64,000 bases of DNA from NCBI GenBank assembly GCA_032622095.1, contig CP136063.1:29638987-29702986 (forward strand). Direction: 5' to 3'. The stretch comes from Siphonodentalium dalli. Lineage: Eukaryota; Mollusca; Scaphopoda; Gadilida; Siphonodentaliidae. The translations under genes were made by a program, and so were the position numbers. This document shows positions 24,541-36,623 of this stretch, one piece after another. Numbering within the stretch: position 1 is the stretch's first letter; every line of letters begins with the position of its first letter. Under the pieces are notes generated by a model that was not told the origin of the DNA, did not search any database, and saw only the letters and a list, made by a program, of their open reading frames with translations.

Positions 24541-25836
24541 AATTATAACAAATTCGAATAAGGAATGGAAGTCACCTTCGTTTTAAACGGTACTGTAACG
24601 GGGTGAATATATCGTTAAGATAGATAACTCTGGTCGCCAGACAAGAAATCCATCCTACATAACCCAACAGACACTCATCTGCCACTCAGAGCCCGTCTGT
24701 CTGAGCAATGGCAACCCGCACTGTCTCTTTGGTTTTGCTGTCCCATTTTGCCCGGATAGCCTGGCACATTGTCCCGCTTTGCCCAAAGGCACGGGCAAAG
24801 TGGGACAAAACGAGAGGTTCCAAAAGGGACATACCGAGATGTTGTTTGATATCAATGATTACCCGATTATATGCGCCGATGAATTATATACCAACGGCTT
24901 TCCAGTTTTTTTTCGGCGAAAATCCTATCTAAAATTCCTTGAACACATTTGGTGTCCCGATTTGCCCGGGTCTCCCCTATTTGTAATTAACCTGATTAGT
25001 TTTTTTGTGTTGATCTGAGTCAAACAAACCCAGACTGTTGATATAGTATCGTAACGGGGTTCATATGTGCCTAAATAATGACGTTCTGGTGTTCGCTGGT
25101 AACGGAGAAAACCGCATATTGTTTACAACATATACAAAAGTCTTGTGATATTAATTAACATGCTCATGTGATATTCTGGGCTTGATAGACGTTCCGTCAG
25201 ATGAGATTAGCAGTTGGAGTTAACTCGTCGATTTGCTATGTTTTATGGTGGTAACGGAGAAAACATCCTTAAATAAACTGTTTGGGGAGTGGCAACTCAT
25301 CTCTCGTTATTTCTACATATGATTCATTTAGAGCTATATGTTCCCCAGGTTACACGTGATACTGCGTTTCTTTGTATAAAATTACAGGCACGTATAGCAA
25401 GTTGTATCCGTCAGTTATGACGGTTTAAATTGATGGTAACGGAGAAAACACCGTTTTCACGGACAATATACCATGGTGGACTGCTTCCAAATATAGTAAC
25501 GTTATAGAATAATCGGTTTTTAATGCGAGAATCGGTCATACAAGTGAGATAATTACATAGGACTTGTATAATATAGTAACGGATTACTCAAGTTTCTGAG
25601 CTCATAAAATCGGATACCCAATAACGGACATCCCAAAACAGTCAATTTTGTCACTCAAACCTCTCATTTGTGAAATACAAGGAAGCCAACCGGATTTTTC
25701 TATGTGATATATATTCGCCATGAGACCCCTGTTTAATGATGTGTTGCCATCGAGATGGCGGTCGAGACATGCGTGAGATACATGTACACCCTCGGACACG
25801 TATTTGCCATTTTTCCGCTTTAAGGAATTTTGGGCC
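24541..25836. other. Right part of the GGCC element, non-coding
   Basis: No convincing gene. Contains a 14-bp-arm hairpin (GTCCCGCTTTGCCC/GGGCAAAGTGGGAC, about 24772-24806, one mismatch) and three direct GGTAACGGAGAAAAC motifs near 25098, 25250 and 25435. Confidence 0.6.
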
Positions 25837-26033
25837 ATAAGCCTTACCATTGTGATATATGCGGGAAATCATCCAATCAATCGTGCAGCTTGATTACACA
25901 TATGCGAATCCACACCGGAGATGAGCCTTACAGTTGTGATATATGCGGGAAATCATTTAATCAATCGTGCCACTTGACGAAACATCTAAGAATTCACACC
26001 GGATATAGCCCCAAATACATCTCCACAAATTGA
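25837..26033 (+). pseudogene. 3' end of zinc-finger gene copy 1, last two fingers
   Basis: Continues the interrupted gene: fingers [16 protein letters not shown] and [16 protein letters not shown], linker HTGDEP, then ending [12 protein letters not shown] and a stop at 26033. The tail resembles the 3' end of copy 2 (AGCTCCACATACATCTC at ~41853), so this was the original terminus. Upstream bases GGGCC belong to the inserted element. Confidence 0.85.
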
Positions 26034-26039
26034 GTTCAT

Positions 26040-26397
26040 GACATTTAATATGTTCGTCGCGGGAGGATTGGAAACAATCTTAGATTCCGATGACAGAGCA
26101 GAAAAGGAGGGCAGAATGAATCTTCTTCGTAAATTAGCGCTGCAATATGAACTTTATGATATTAAATACTACGTGGCATGCAGTGGATTCCGCACATAGA
26201 GTTTGGTCAAAGCTCATGTGATGATAACCCCAAGTGAAGATCTATTTATAATTACTATTAGAACGGTATACCGATACATGAGGCCCTATGTATCAGTAGC
26301 TCCGTTCTTGTAACAACGCCTCGTTGATAGAGAGTAACTAACGATTCATATCAACATGTGTTATTTCATGAGATATGTATCCGAAATGGTTAACTGG
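26040..26397. repeat. Duplicated locus, 3' flank block, copy 1
   Basis: Matches 42395-42480 and 42620-43190 (ATGTTCGTCG, AGGATTGGAAACAATCTTAG, GTGGATTCCGCACATAGAG, CCTCGTTGATAGAG). It has only one copy of the ~50-bp unit that is tandemly expanded in copy 2. It ends at a TTAA (26398-26401) where a MITE is inserted; copy 2 has the uninterrupted TTAA at about 43185. Confidence 0.85.
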
Positions 26398-26452
26398 TTA
26401 AAGATGGATCATCTCTTTAAAGGTGGATTATCTCTTTGTAAACATGTGTTAT

Positions 26453-28034
26453 TATGGAGCCTCGGAGGTGACACCCGAATGTTTTTTAAGTCGTGGCCAC
26501 GAGAATAAAGTCGTGGCCACGAGAATATGAAGTCGTGGCCACGAGAATATGAAGTCGTGGCCACGAGCATATGAAGTCGTGGCTACGAGAATAAAGTCGT
26601 GGCCACGAGAATAATGTCGTGGCCACGAGAATATTCTGGTGGCCACGAGAATATGGTCGTGGCCACGAGAATATAGTCGTGGCCACGAGACTATGAAGTC
26701 GTGGCCACGAGAATTTATGTCGTGGCCACGAGACTATGAAGTCGTGGCCACGAGAATATGGTCGTGGCCACGAGAATAAAGTCGTGGGCACGAGAATAAA
26801 GTCGTGGGCACGAGCATATTAAGTCGTGGCCACGAGAATAATGTCGTGGCCACGACCATATTCTCGTGGCCACGACTTCATAGTCTCGTGGCCACGACTT
26901 CATATTCTCGTGGCCACGACATTATTCTCGTGGCAACGACTTTATTCTCGTGGCCACGACTTCATAGTCTCGTGCCCACGACTCAGGGGTGGCGCCAAGG
27001 GGGGGTCAGGGGGGGCTACAGCCCCCCGTCGGGGATGGTCAGCCCCCCCGTCGGGGATATCTGCCAAATTCGTCGGGGAGATAAAATTATGCAAAGACGA
27101 TAAACATTGGAAAATCCGCGACTCGAAACACGTGCACTGGTGATTAACAAATCGACGTGGGCGTGCAGAGTTAATGAATCACATTACCAGAGTTCTATTT
27201 TTAGTCCGACAGACTCGACACGAGTCACTCGTGAGACTACCGTGAGTCATATCGTATACTTATTAAATTCGTGCATGGAACTATAGGGTTAGGGTGTCAT
27301 AGATGCCGTCACCATCCTCGTGTGTGTCGTGTTACATGTATTACAAATTCCACACAGACTCACACTGCCGAATCTTCCCTTTCCCGTTCCCTATGCGTCG
27401 CCGAAAAAACAGCCCTGTAATGGGTGTCAAACAAGAAGACCAAATATTATTTGACAATGACGTCATAAAATTCAGAAATGCTCGAAATGATCAAAGGTTA
27501 ACTTAAGATCAATTTCATATTGTCATTACTATTGTATATGCTGATTTTTATTTTCAAATACTCAAGTAAAAGTGACAATTATGATCCCCTAGAACAGTGT
27601 GTATGTTGACACCAGAACACTCCAGAATCGATCTCAGGCTATGTATTTTCAAAATTTTCGTGGGGGAGGTCCACGAGAGGGGACACCCCTCTCGCGCTCT
27701 CCCCGGGGCTGCTTCGGCAGCCGTCGATGACCTTCGGTCACCGGTCTAGCCCCCCTGTCGGGGACCATAGCCCCTCCGTCGGGGAAATCCTGGTGCCACC
27801 CCTGCCACTTCTTCATATTCTCGTGGCCACGACATTATTCTCGTGGCCACGACTTTATGCTCGTGGCCACGACTTTATTCTCGTGGCAACGACTTTATTC
27901 TTGTGGCCACAACTTCGTAGTCTCGTGGCCACGACCTCATATTCTCGTGGCCACGACTTCATATGCTCGTGGCCACGACTTCATAATCTCGTGGCCACGA
28001 CTTTATTCTCGGATGTCACCTCCGGGGCTCCATA
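26453..28034. mobile_element. Element built of the 12-bp palindrome TCGTGGCCACGA
   Basis: Inverted ends TATGGAGCCTCGGAGGTGAC (26453) and the matching TCACCTCCGGGGCTCCATA (to 28034). Candidate target duplication of 6 bases (TGTTAT/TATTAT). Inside are ~33 copies of the self-complementary TCGTGGCCACGA spaced by 6-10 bases such as GAATAAAG or GAATATGAAG; spacers reverse polarity near 26850, so the left array can fold against the right. A hAT-like element (26984-27804) sits in the arm. Long repetitive reading frames (WPRLHSLVATT) are by-products. Confidence 0.8.
26984..27804. mobile_element. Non-autonomous hAT-like element, 821 bp
   Basis: Ends CAGGGGTGGCGCCA and TGGTGCCACCCCTG are inverted. They are flanked by 8-base duplications CCACGACT (26976-26983) and CCACTTCT (27805-27812), 6 of 8 identical, within the palindrome array whose unit sequence supplies the empty site. 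CAGGGGT-type ends and 8-bp duplications are hallmarks of hAT. Subterminal CCCCCCGTCGGGGA motifs occur near both ends. No transposase frame. Confidence 0.8.
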
Positions 28035-28419
28035 TATTATATAGTTACCGGGGTATAAAATATTAGATTTGAATCGAAGACTCCTGTCCGGAAATGCTTC
28101 TATCGATTAATATTAATTTTATTTCGAATATTTTCTGGTCTAAACAGACGTGTTTTTCCGCTAACGAACAATAGTGGTTACTATTAACAGAGACCAGAAA
28201 TTTTATTTAACAATTTTGTCACAAATAAACGTTAATTATACTTATTAGCGCTTATATCTGTGAAACAAAACAATACAAACAACCAATCTGTGACATTTGA
28301 CTTTCGTTGCGTAGCCGTAGGAACAGCTCAGTGCTCTAAATCGCAATATGGTATCATCCGAATGGTCTACATTCTAAACATAGTAACATAAACGGTCCCG
28401 ATTTAATATTCGAAATAAA

Positions 28420-29740
28420 ATCAATAATATGACCATACGTAAACGTAATAAAGCCCACGTAGATTAAATCTGGCAGTTTGCAATACAAAATACATTTATA
28501 ATAATTACCTCTTTTGAATTATACTGGTATCGAAATTAGTCGACGAAATTGCTGTGACAATGATAAAGGGAAATAATGACATTTCTTCCTGTGCTCAAAT
28601 AGAACTTTCGAACAAGTGTTCTTTTGTGCGACACTGTTCACATTTTCACAACATGGTATCTACTCGATGTGTTTACTGGTAACGCCGAAGATCTGGTCTG
28701 TCTGACAGCGTGGAGATATAATACAATTACATTACACTATGCTCCAAGTTGTGTGTTGAAATTCGGCACTACATGTGGAGTGTTTGCAGAGTGTGCTGAA
28801 TAACTCACGGTATGTTGCTACACAGCTAAGTCATGTTGTCCAAAAATATCCGATGTCAAATCAAATCTGAGATGGAAATGCTTATTTGCATACCGTTAGG
28901 TTGGAGGGTATTGTGTTAGCACATGGTGACGTCATATAGTATAAAACAGTTCACAATCTGAAGGAACAAGGCCTGTTACAGTCATGTCGCAAGCATAGGG
29001 GTGCTCGTTCCATATCACAACTAAAGAATACATGGGTGACATTAAGAACTAACCACGATTGAACATAGTGACATTAACGGATTGACAGACCCATGTCATG
29101 CAGTGTATTCCGCCAGCATATGAACGCATGCATTTGACACTATATATCAATTGTACCCAATTACAGGTTATGTCATACCGTTATCAGGTGTTATTTGGTC
29201 ATGTGCATAGCGTTCCTACATCAATAATGTGTACACTGCTACTACGTCAATAACTCAATTTTCAATATATACGAGGATATGATGATCAACCTGGGAACGC
29301 AATGTGAAATTAAGAAATACAATGAACCACTACCGGTTGGACAGACTATTGCCATAACTAGTGTATGTCGCAAGCATATGGATGCACTTATGACACGATA
29401 TCAATATGCACGCTTGGTATAGAATATATACACAAAACTGCGCGTGTGGGTTACTGTTGTCAGTATATCGGACGAGTTCAATGGCGTAGGGTGGCACAAT
29501 CAGCCAAAAAACAGTATTGTTTTCCTTAAGAGACGCGTGCATGAGTATCATACATCGGTCAGTAACAAACATGCAGTTGGGTCTGTTTACCACACGCTCG
29601 ATCGATATATTCTAACCGACTCTTCCCCACCGATGTCTCTGTATCCACTGTTTCTTGGCTGAAAGTGCTCAATTTCAGGTAAAAAACGCATATATTTAAC
29701 CATAAAACCTGCTTTTTAGTGACTTCATTTGTCACAGATT
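28420..29740. other. Unique centre of the inner TTAA element, no gene recognised
   Basis: No long frame with family resemblance on either strand and no tandem repeats. It may be the eroded internal region of a once longer element. Confidence 0.5.
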
Positions 29741-29848
29741 GGTTGTTTGTATTGTTTTGTTCCACAGATATAAGCGATAATGAGTATAATTAACGTTTAT
29801 TTGTGACAAAATTGCACAATATAATTTCTGGTGTCTGTTAACAGTAAC

Positions 29849-31277
29849 CACTATTATTACCACTTTATAGGGCGTTCTCTAGGCCATTGATAATGTTTTT
29901 CGGGGCGTTCCAAATAGCGTATTGTTACCAAAACAGCGGGCCGCGGGCCGATAATGAGAAGCCTAGTTCAATATCGGCCCGCCGCCCGGAAACTATAGAT
30001 CTCGTTTATTATCGCGAGAGTTACGTCCCTTCAACTTCCGATCTGGCGTGGTTATTTCTAGAAAATAATGGGAAGATGTATCCGATTTCCTCGACACTAT
30101 ATAATGGTTTTATGATTGGAATTCACGCTATATGATTGAATTATTGTATCAAGCGTAAGTATGCATTGATAATTTTAGCTGTCAACCTCTCATTGGTTGT
30201 TACTCGTCTCCAATGAGCACTGGGTTTTCCCCTGTCCTATTTTCGAGACTCCGTCAGTCCGTGTCAGCTGACAAGTCAAATGGTATCAAATTTAAATGTT
30301 CTTGAAAATATTTCTCTCTTAATCTACTTCATTATTCCACTAAATCCTCAAATGGGTCAAATGTCCAAAAACTGTGGTAATAATAGTAATAACATGATTT
30401 CATCGGGCATTATGGTTTATTAACGGCCCTCTGGAATGATTAACAGCCCTCGGGCCTATTAGCGTCCCTCGACTTCGTCTCGGGCCGCTAATAGGCGCTT
30501 GGGCTGTTAATCATTCCAGCGGGCCGTTAATAAACCATAACGCCCTCAAAAATCATGTTATTGTTATATTATTACCACTTTAGAGGGCGTTCTCTAGTAG
30601 ATTAACAGTATTTTACCCGAACGGTAAAAAACCATAACGCCCGGCATCAAACCGGATGCGGGCCGTTAACGATATTAACGGCCCGCATCCGGTTTGCGAT
30701 TTGCTAGAAATCCAATCGAACGCAACCTTATTTCGGATTTCGGAATTTCTGTTAAAACAAGTTTATAGTATATTATTACGAATAAAACTGAAATTTTACT
30801 GTAGTAGATGTAAATGATGTAATAACAGACCAACAACAAGTAAGTGTTACCTAACAAGTGGAATAAATTAGATTTCTGACTGAATTTTCGTTAGATATGT
30901 CCTTATTTTCGTGGTAAATAATATAATTAGTCACGTGACAATTTGTTTGACAACGAACAGACGACACATGGTTTGAATTGTGATCGTTTTGAAAAAAAGA
31001 GTTATTACATGTATTTCATTTGACATATTGTTGCCTACTCACTCATCTATGTTCTAGTTGGGTTTCATTTCAGAAAGTGGTAATAATAGTAATAACTTGA
31101 TTTTGTCGGGCGTTATGGTTTATTAACGGCCCTCCAGAAATGATTAACAGCCCTCGGGCCATTAAAGGCCCTCGACTTCGTCTCGGGCCTTTAATGAACC
31201 CTCGGGCTGTTAAACATTTCTGGAGGGCCGTTAATAAACCATAACGCCCTCCAAAATCAAGTTATTGGTATATTGTT
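29849..31277. repeat. Foldback complex with GGGCCGTTAA hairpins
   Basis: Inserted in a copy of the TTAA MITE between CCACTATT and GTTCGTTAGC, which are adjacent at 32280-32300. It holds near-perfect palindromes at 30374-30583 (~210 bp) and 31078-31270, plus a perfect 22-bp-arm hairpin at 30648-30696. Period between the two large palindromes is ~704 bp; segments between them end in CTATTATTACCAC / GTGGTAATAATAG. Arms repeat GGGC-C/T-GTTAAT motifs. No coding. Confidence 0.75.
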
Positions 31278-31730
31278 CGTTAGCTGAACAAACACACATT
31301 TTTAGACCAGAACATATTCTAAATAAAATTAATATTAATCGATAGAAGCATTTCCGGACAGGAGTCTTCGATTCAAATCTAATATTTTATACCCTGGTAA
31401 CTATATAATACATGTTTACAAATATATAATCCACCTTTAAATAGTTGCGTTGGTATACAATAATGGATATGAACTGAAGACCCATGTCCAGAAAAGCTTC
31501 TATCAATTAACATTGATTTTATTTCGAATATTAAATCGGGACCGTTCATGTTACTATTTTTAGAACAGACCATTCGGATGATACCATATTGCGATATACT
31601 ACTAGAGCACTGGGCTGTTCCTACGGCTACGCACCGAAAGTCAAATGTCATAGATATGTTGATTGTATTGTTTTGTTCCACAGATATAAGCGCTAATAAG
31701 TATAACAATTTTGTCACAAATAAACGTTAA

Positions 31731-32250
31731 AGGTGGATTATCTCTTTGTAAACATGTATTATATAGTTACCGGGGTATAAAATATTATATTTGAATCGAA
31801 GACTCCTGTCCGGAAATGCTTCTATCGATTAATATGAATTTTATTTCGAATATTTTCTGGTATAAAAAGGTGTGTTTGTTCAGCTAACGAACAATAGTGG
31901 TTACTGTTAACAGAGTCCAGAAATTATATTGTGCAATTTTGTCACAAATAAACGTTAATTATACTCATTATCGCTTATATCTGTGGAACAAAACAATACA
32001 AACAACCAAAATGTGACATTTGACATTCGTTGCGTAGCCGTAGGAACAGCCCAGTGCTCTATATCGCAATACGGTCTCATCCAAATGGTCGGTTCTAAAA
32101 ATAGTAACATAAACGGGCCCGATTTAATATTCGAAATAAAATCAATATTAATTGATAGAAGCTTTTCCGGACATAGGTCTTCTGTTCATATCTATTATTT
32201 TATACCCACGCAACTATTTAAAATTTGTTATTTAAAGAGATAATCCATCT
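31731..32250. mobile_element. Complete 520-bp TTAA MITE (Kolobok/T2-like)
   Basis: TTAA at 31727-31730 and 32251-32254; ends AGGTGGATTATCTCTTTGTA and TTTAAAGAGATAATCCATCT, with imperfect inverted similarity over ~130 bases. Same length and order as 55784-56303. Confidence 0.85.
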
Positions 32251-32264
32251 TTAATTAAATAAAA

Positions 32265-32702
32265 TTTCTGGTCTCTGTTAACGGTAACAACTATTGTTCG
32301 TTAGCTGAACAAACACACCTTTTAGACCAGAAACTATTCGAAATAAAATTAATATTAATTGATAGAAGCATTTCCGGACAGGAGTCTTCGATTAAAATCT
32401 AATATTTTATACCCCGGTATTGGCCGGTAACTATATAATAAATGTTTACAAAGAGATAATCCACCTTTAACGATGGGAACTATTTTATACGGAATACAAC
32501 ACTTTACGAAGGTACTTGGTACGCGTGGAAATGACGATAAATAAAAAATATTTAGGTGATGGGCGATTAACGAAAATTAGTTTTCGACGCCACCGATGAA
32601 GAGTTAAAGGTGGATTATCTCTTTGTAAACATGTAGTATATAGTTACCGGGGAATAAAATATTATATTTGAATCGAAGACTCCTGTCCGGAAATGCTTCT
32701 AT
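32265..32702. repeat. Two partial TTAA MITE copies around a 130-bp spacer
   Basis: Inverted partial copy 32265-32472 ending AATCCACCT + TTAA, and a left-end fragment 32609-32702 starting TTAA + AGGTGG. The spacer carries GTTTTCGACGCCACCGATGA, also found at 55417-55440. Confidence 0.75.
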
Positions 32703-32805
32703 AGTCCAGACGCCAGGAATTTGTTTTTAGATTCTGTTCAACCGGCCACCAAGAAAATTTCCGCCTATTGCCTGTTGTGGGGAACTACATTGCGGTTCAT
32801 GTAAG

Positions 32806-33657
32806 GGTGGATGTAATTTCTGAAAGTGTTGCAAAAAATTTGTATTCATGGTTTTTGATTGAATAAAGCTTAAAATAACCATAAACTGATATTTCAAACT
32901 ACAGATGACACTTTATGTCATATTGGCATTATTTCCCTTTAAAATGTTAGGAATAGAGATATTATTTCACATCGCCACACAAGATTTTGGAAAGTAAATA
33001 CTATTTTCGAAAATAAATTATTTAAGTGCGTTTTTTGGGCAAATATTTGCTTTCGTTTCAATTTATTTATGAAACTGATTGCACACAGCTTGTAATTTCC
33101 CTAGTTAAATCCGAATGTTAAAGCGTAATAATTTTCTACGACAAACTGGGAAGTCAAATTGCCAGAAAAAAAACTCTGGATAATACCTTGAATGACTATT
33201 TTTTGTAAAAAATATAAACCTCCCCCCTAAAATTAGAAAATTGTCATTTTTGGCAGTTTTGATCATAAGACGCTTGTTATGTAATATCACAATGGAAATA
33301 CACCAGTACCAGATCTTACCGTTGTCACAATGTCAACGGAGGGTCACATTAGTACCGAGTTGTAGCTTTAAGCTAAACCTAGTGATTGCATATAAATATC
33401 CAAGACGGCCTCTATCATTCAATAAGTGAAATCAGACCATACGGATGTGATTATATTATATTTAGTTGCAGGACATAAAGCTCAAGTTTGAACAACTTCT
33501 GAATGCCTAAAAGTTCATACAGCAACTGAAAAAGTTAACTTCCATAGTTTTGTAAGGTGATATAATCCTGAGTTGTAAGAATTTACATTCACAACAAGCA
33601 CTGAAATGGCAATATAATCATTTTGTTTTTTGGGAAAAATTTAATTTTTCGCCACTA
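32806..33657 (+). repeat. Left TIR of the 4.9 kb element
   Basis: Starts GGTGGATGTAATTTCTGAAA; AT-rich, non-coding. Pairs with 36912-37738. Confidence 0.8.
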
Positions 33658-33959
33658 AGTAAAATAACATGTGCAAATTGTAATTGGTACGAAATAAAAC
33701 TAGTTGGGTATGCTATAAACTTTTCTCATCGCTCACTTCTCCGTCACTCGTACAGTAATTGTCACACAGTTATCGATCGCAGCCACATGCATCGGTGCAT
33801 TGAACATCCTCTTTCCTACAACGGCAACGTCATGTACTGCAATCGGACTTGCACTTGCATATGGTGAGTTCGATAACGGCAGTCGGAGCTGGAGCGAGTG
33901 ACATCATTTCCGGAACAGGGTGCCCATTATAATTATTAAGTATCCAGCCATTTGGGTTG

Positions 33960-36623
33960 TGGTAATGGCAGCAACAACATTGGGAAAAGAGCATGAGTCC
34001 ATATATTCGTTCGATAGTTAACGCGTTTTGGGTGCGAATTGAATGAGTCCATGGTCGGTGGCAGTTTGTCCCTTCTCACGTTCTTCGTAGCGCAAGTCAT
34101 CCAGGGATGTCGAATCACGGTTGGAATAAACCAAAGAAACAAGAGACACAAATGTTTCCCTCATATGGTTCGGAATGCGAGTCGGGTCCTCCCCCATCTG
34201 CGTAAACGCCGGGATCAGTTCTGGGTGATCTTTCAATGTTCTGAACCATTGCAATTTCCTAATATAACTGAATGCGTTTGTCGAATCGCATCCGCTCTAT
34301 TAATGAATTGCTGGAATAATCAGTGACATGTCCTTGCCCACAACATTTGCACAATCATGCACTGGGATATATCGACGTCGTTTGCCATTACCAGTTAGGA
34401 AGAATAACTCGTATACCCAGTAGTACACAAAACATTGGGCACATCGCCAGAATGTCTGAGTCACCACTCCAAATCATGAATATTTCAACTTGCAGTTCAC
34501 TTGCTGCATGCCCCATGTGTACGAACATTCTTGAGTCAAGTTTTTTCGCGGTCGGACTCAAGATACCCAGACCAACCGCAACCATCCTTTGATAAAAGCA
34601 TTACTTTCTTTGAATCTGGAAATCCACCCGCAAGAAACACTTGCTGGTCATGCGGCAACAACAATGGTATCTTTAGGGACCAATTATTGAATAAGAAGTT
34701 GACCATGTTTATTTTGTGAAGTTCTGTTCGAGTAATGCATTCCACTCATTTCCAAAGTTTGCAACGCAACTGAGGATTTTGAATGGGGCGTGATATAGAA
34801 TCGGTTTAGAGCTGCAGACTGGCAACACAAATTCCGATATTTACCACAGTCCATATTTATGGATTGTTGTATGGCCATAACATGCCAAACTTCAGAGAAA
34901 GGCTGGCATGTGTCTTTCGGAAAAACGACAAATGCTATATGCAGTTTCTTCTCGAACATTAGTCTCGACTCCGCTACATTGACTATGGCCCCACCGGGCG
35001 TAGTTTACATGTTTACACATGAAATCCAGAGGAATCATTTCTGCTGGTGTCCCAATTTCATGCAACACATTATCATGGTCAATTAGATGCGGCGGTTCAA
35101 TGTGTTCTTCGTAGCAACTAAGCCAGTCTAAAACGACTTCCAACTCAACTGTCCAAATGCTTTGTTCATCAAACGAACTCCACGGTTATACGACTTTCCA
35201 CATACAATCCGGTTTACAGTGGCGCCACCATGCACCCAGCTTCTATAACAATGTCCTCGAAGCCACTTCATAGCTATGTACATCCCTACCATCGTCGTTA
35301 TCAAATTCATCAGGGTTCCTCCATTCAATCATATGAGCCTTGCAGTATGTTGCTTCGTCGTATGCTACATAATACCAATTCTGTCCTAGAGTCCTGAACA
35401 AATTCTGAAATCGTTTCGTCGTTGTATCTACTGTTTCAAAATCAGTCGCTGAACCAGGAACCATCGGACAACATCCAATGTTAGTCTTCGTCACGTTGAT
35501 TCGATTAGTGACACTAGCATGATATACACTCCAGCCAGGAACGTATTCCGATTTACCTCTCTCAAAATGTACATCGAATAACTTAGTCGGTATTGTGTAA
35601 GAGAACATAGCTTTTGTCTCATGTATGCATGTTCTTTGGAACACACGTTGAACCAACGGATGCGCATTTTCCAGTTAGATGCACTGGGCCCGGTTGCTTC
35701 CCTCTGAGATTAGGACACACACGAATATTATTATTAAATGAAATATGGTTTCTGGTTGGCGTTCATCCTTCTTTGGAATCACACCGAAGCAACCCTACTG
35801 AGATCAGCTGCCTGATATAACACCATATTCACCAAGTCGTGGTTATATCCACCTACATATGCTGTCACTGCCCCATATGTCATATTGGTTGGCACTGTCA
35901 ATCCGTCTCTCTCAATTTGTTAAAAACATGTGTAATACTGGACGATAACTGCAGTTCCTTAAGCATAGCCCTGGTGTTTGATGCGACATTGATGGCATTC
36001 TGTATTTTAAGGGATTTACTGATCGCGAGTTCAGGTTTAGTCCGTGATTTATCAATCACAACCTGTGATGTCTTGCCTCAAGTGCTATCAACTTCAAAAA
36101 GTCAAACCCAACACGCCGTTGCATTATGTCATCCTCCTTTTCCTTCGCACATCGTTCGGTAGTTTCGCAAGATGTAAATGTACTGACCCGAACTAATGTC
36201 TTTACTCCCAAGTGAGACAACTGTTAGCATATAAGACATCTAGTTTTGAAGTCGAAATATTCTCTTGTAACTTGTGGATTTGTCTGATCAACAGTCGTGG
36301 ATGTGGGCTGTTTGACTAATCTGAGATCCGAAGAACTTGTGAAACTGGAGATTGGAGAAACAATTCTTATGCAAACTTATGTTGAGATCTTTAAGGTAAA
36401 TTCCATATTCTTCATATGATGATCGACGAACATCCAGAGCAACTGAAAACGATTCCAAACAAGAATCAGAAGCTTTCCGCAGATTCTCGTCTTTTAATTT
36501 CTGACATACTAAACACCGTTTGAAATTCAACGAAAGTTTACACTTTTTGGCAACGGGTATTAATTTGAGAGGACTCGTCTCCATTTCAATTGAATCACTG
36601 TAATCTCCAGTTAAATGCAGCAA
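33960..36623 (-). pseudogene. Decayed multi-part gene of an unnamed transposon-associated family
   Basis: Many frame breaks, but protein-like segments follow each other on the minus strand. Near 36520-36320: CLVCQKLKDENLR ... LHKNCFS, a CxxC ... HxxxC zinc module. Near 36030-35920: KIQNAINVASNTRAMLKELQ. Near 35650-35270: WYYVAYDEATYCKAHMIEW followed by an acidic stretch. Near 35260-34890: RGHCYRSWVHGG, RGVRLMNKAFGQLSW and FMCKHVNYARWG. Near 34250: MQWFRTLKDHPELIPAF. I recall similar segment order in large uncharacterised invertebrate proteins that are expanded in copy number, but cannot give a family name. Position between long TIRs suggests it was the element's own protein. At least four stops or shifts disable it. 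Confidence 0.6.

Larger units (their letters stand above)
26421..31436. mobile_element. Inner TTAA-flanked element with ~300-bp TIRs, itself containing insertions
   Basis: TTAA at 26417-26420 and 31437-31440. Left end AGGTGGATTATCTCTTTGTA and right end TATATAATCCACCT are inverted, and inversion continues inward through the GACTCCTGTCCGGAAATGCT block and AACAAAACAATACAAACAACC (about 28270; inverse near 29745). The central part, 28420-29740, is unique. Interruptions: palindrome element 26453-28034 and foldback complex ~29849-31277. TTAA target and AGG-type ends fit Kolobok/T2 elements (known: T2 MITE ends TTAAAGG). Confidence 0.65.
26402..31728. mobile_element. Outer TTAA-type (Kolobok/T2-like) MITE, split by nested insertions
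   Basis: The bases after TTAA at 26398 (AGATGGATCATCTCTTTAA) match the right terminus of the 520-bp MITE seen complete at 55784-56303, in reverse. That terminus is cut at its own internal TTAA by a second element; related interior sequence resumes at 31437 (ATAGTTGCGTTGG...) and runs to about 31728, where its order is rearranged and a further MITE starts. Only the two ends belong to this element. Confidence 0.6.

Noticed and set aside
26452-26903. Repetitive proteins rich in SWPRLHSLVATT on both strands
   Set aside because: Translation of the palindromic TCGTGGCCACGA array; no start context or conserved domain.
31983-32243. 86-residue frame MEQNNTNNQ..., repeated at 56036-56296
   Set aside because: Inside the 520-bp MITE; conservation is explained by element copying and the frame runs into the TIR.
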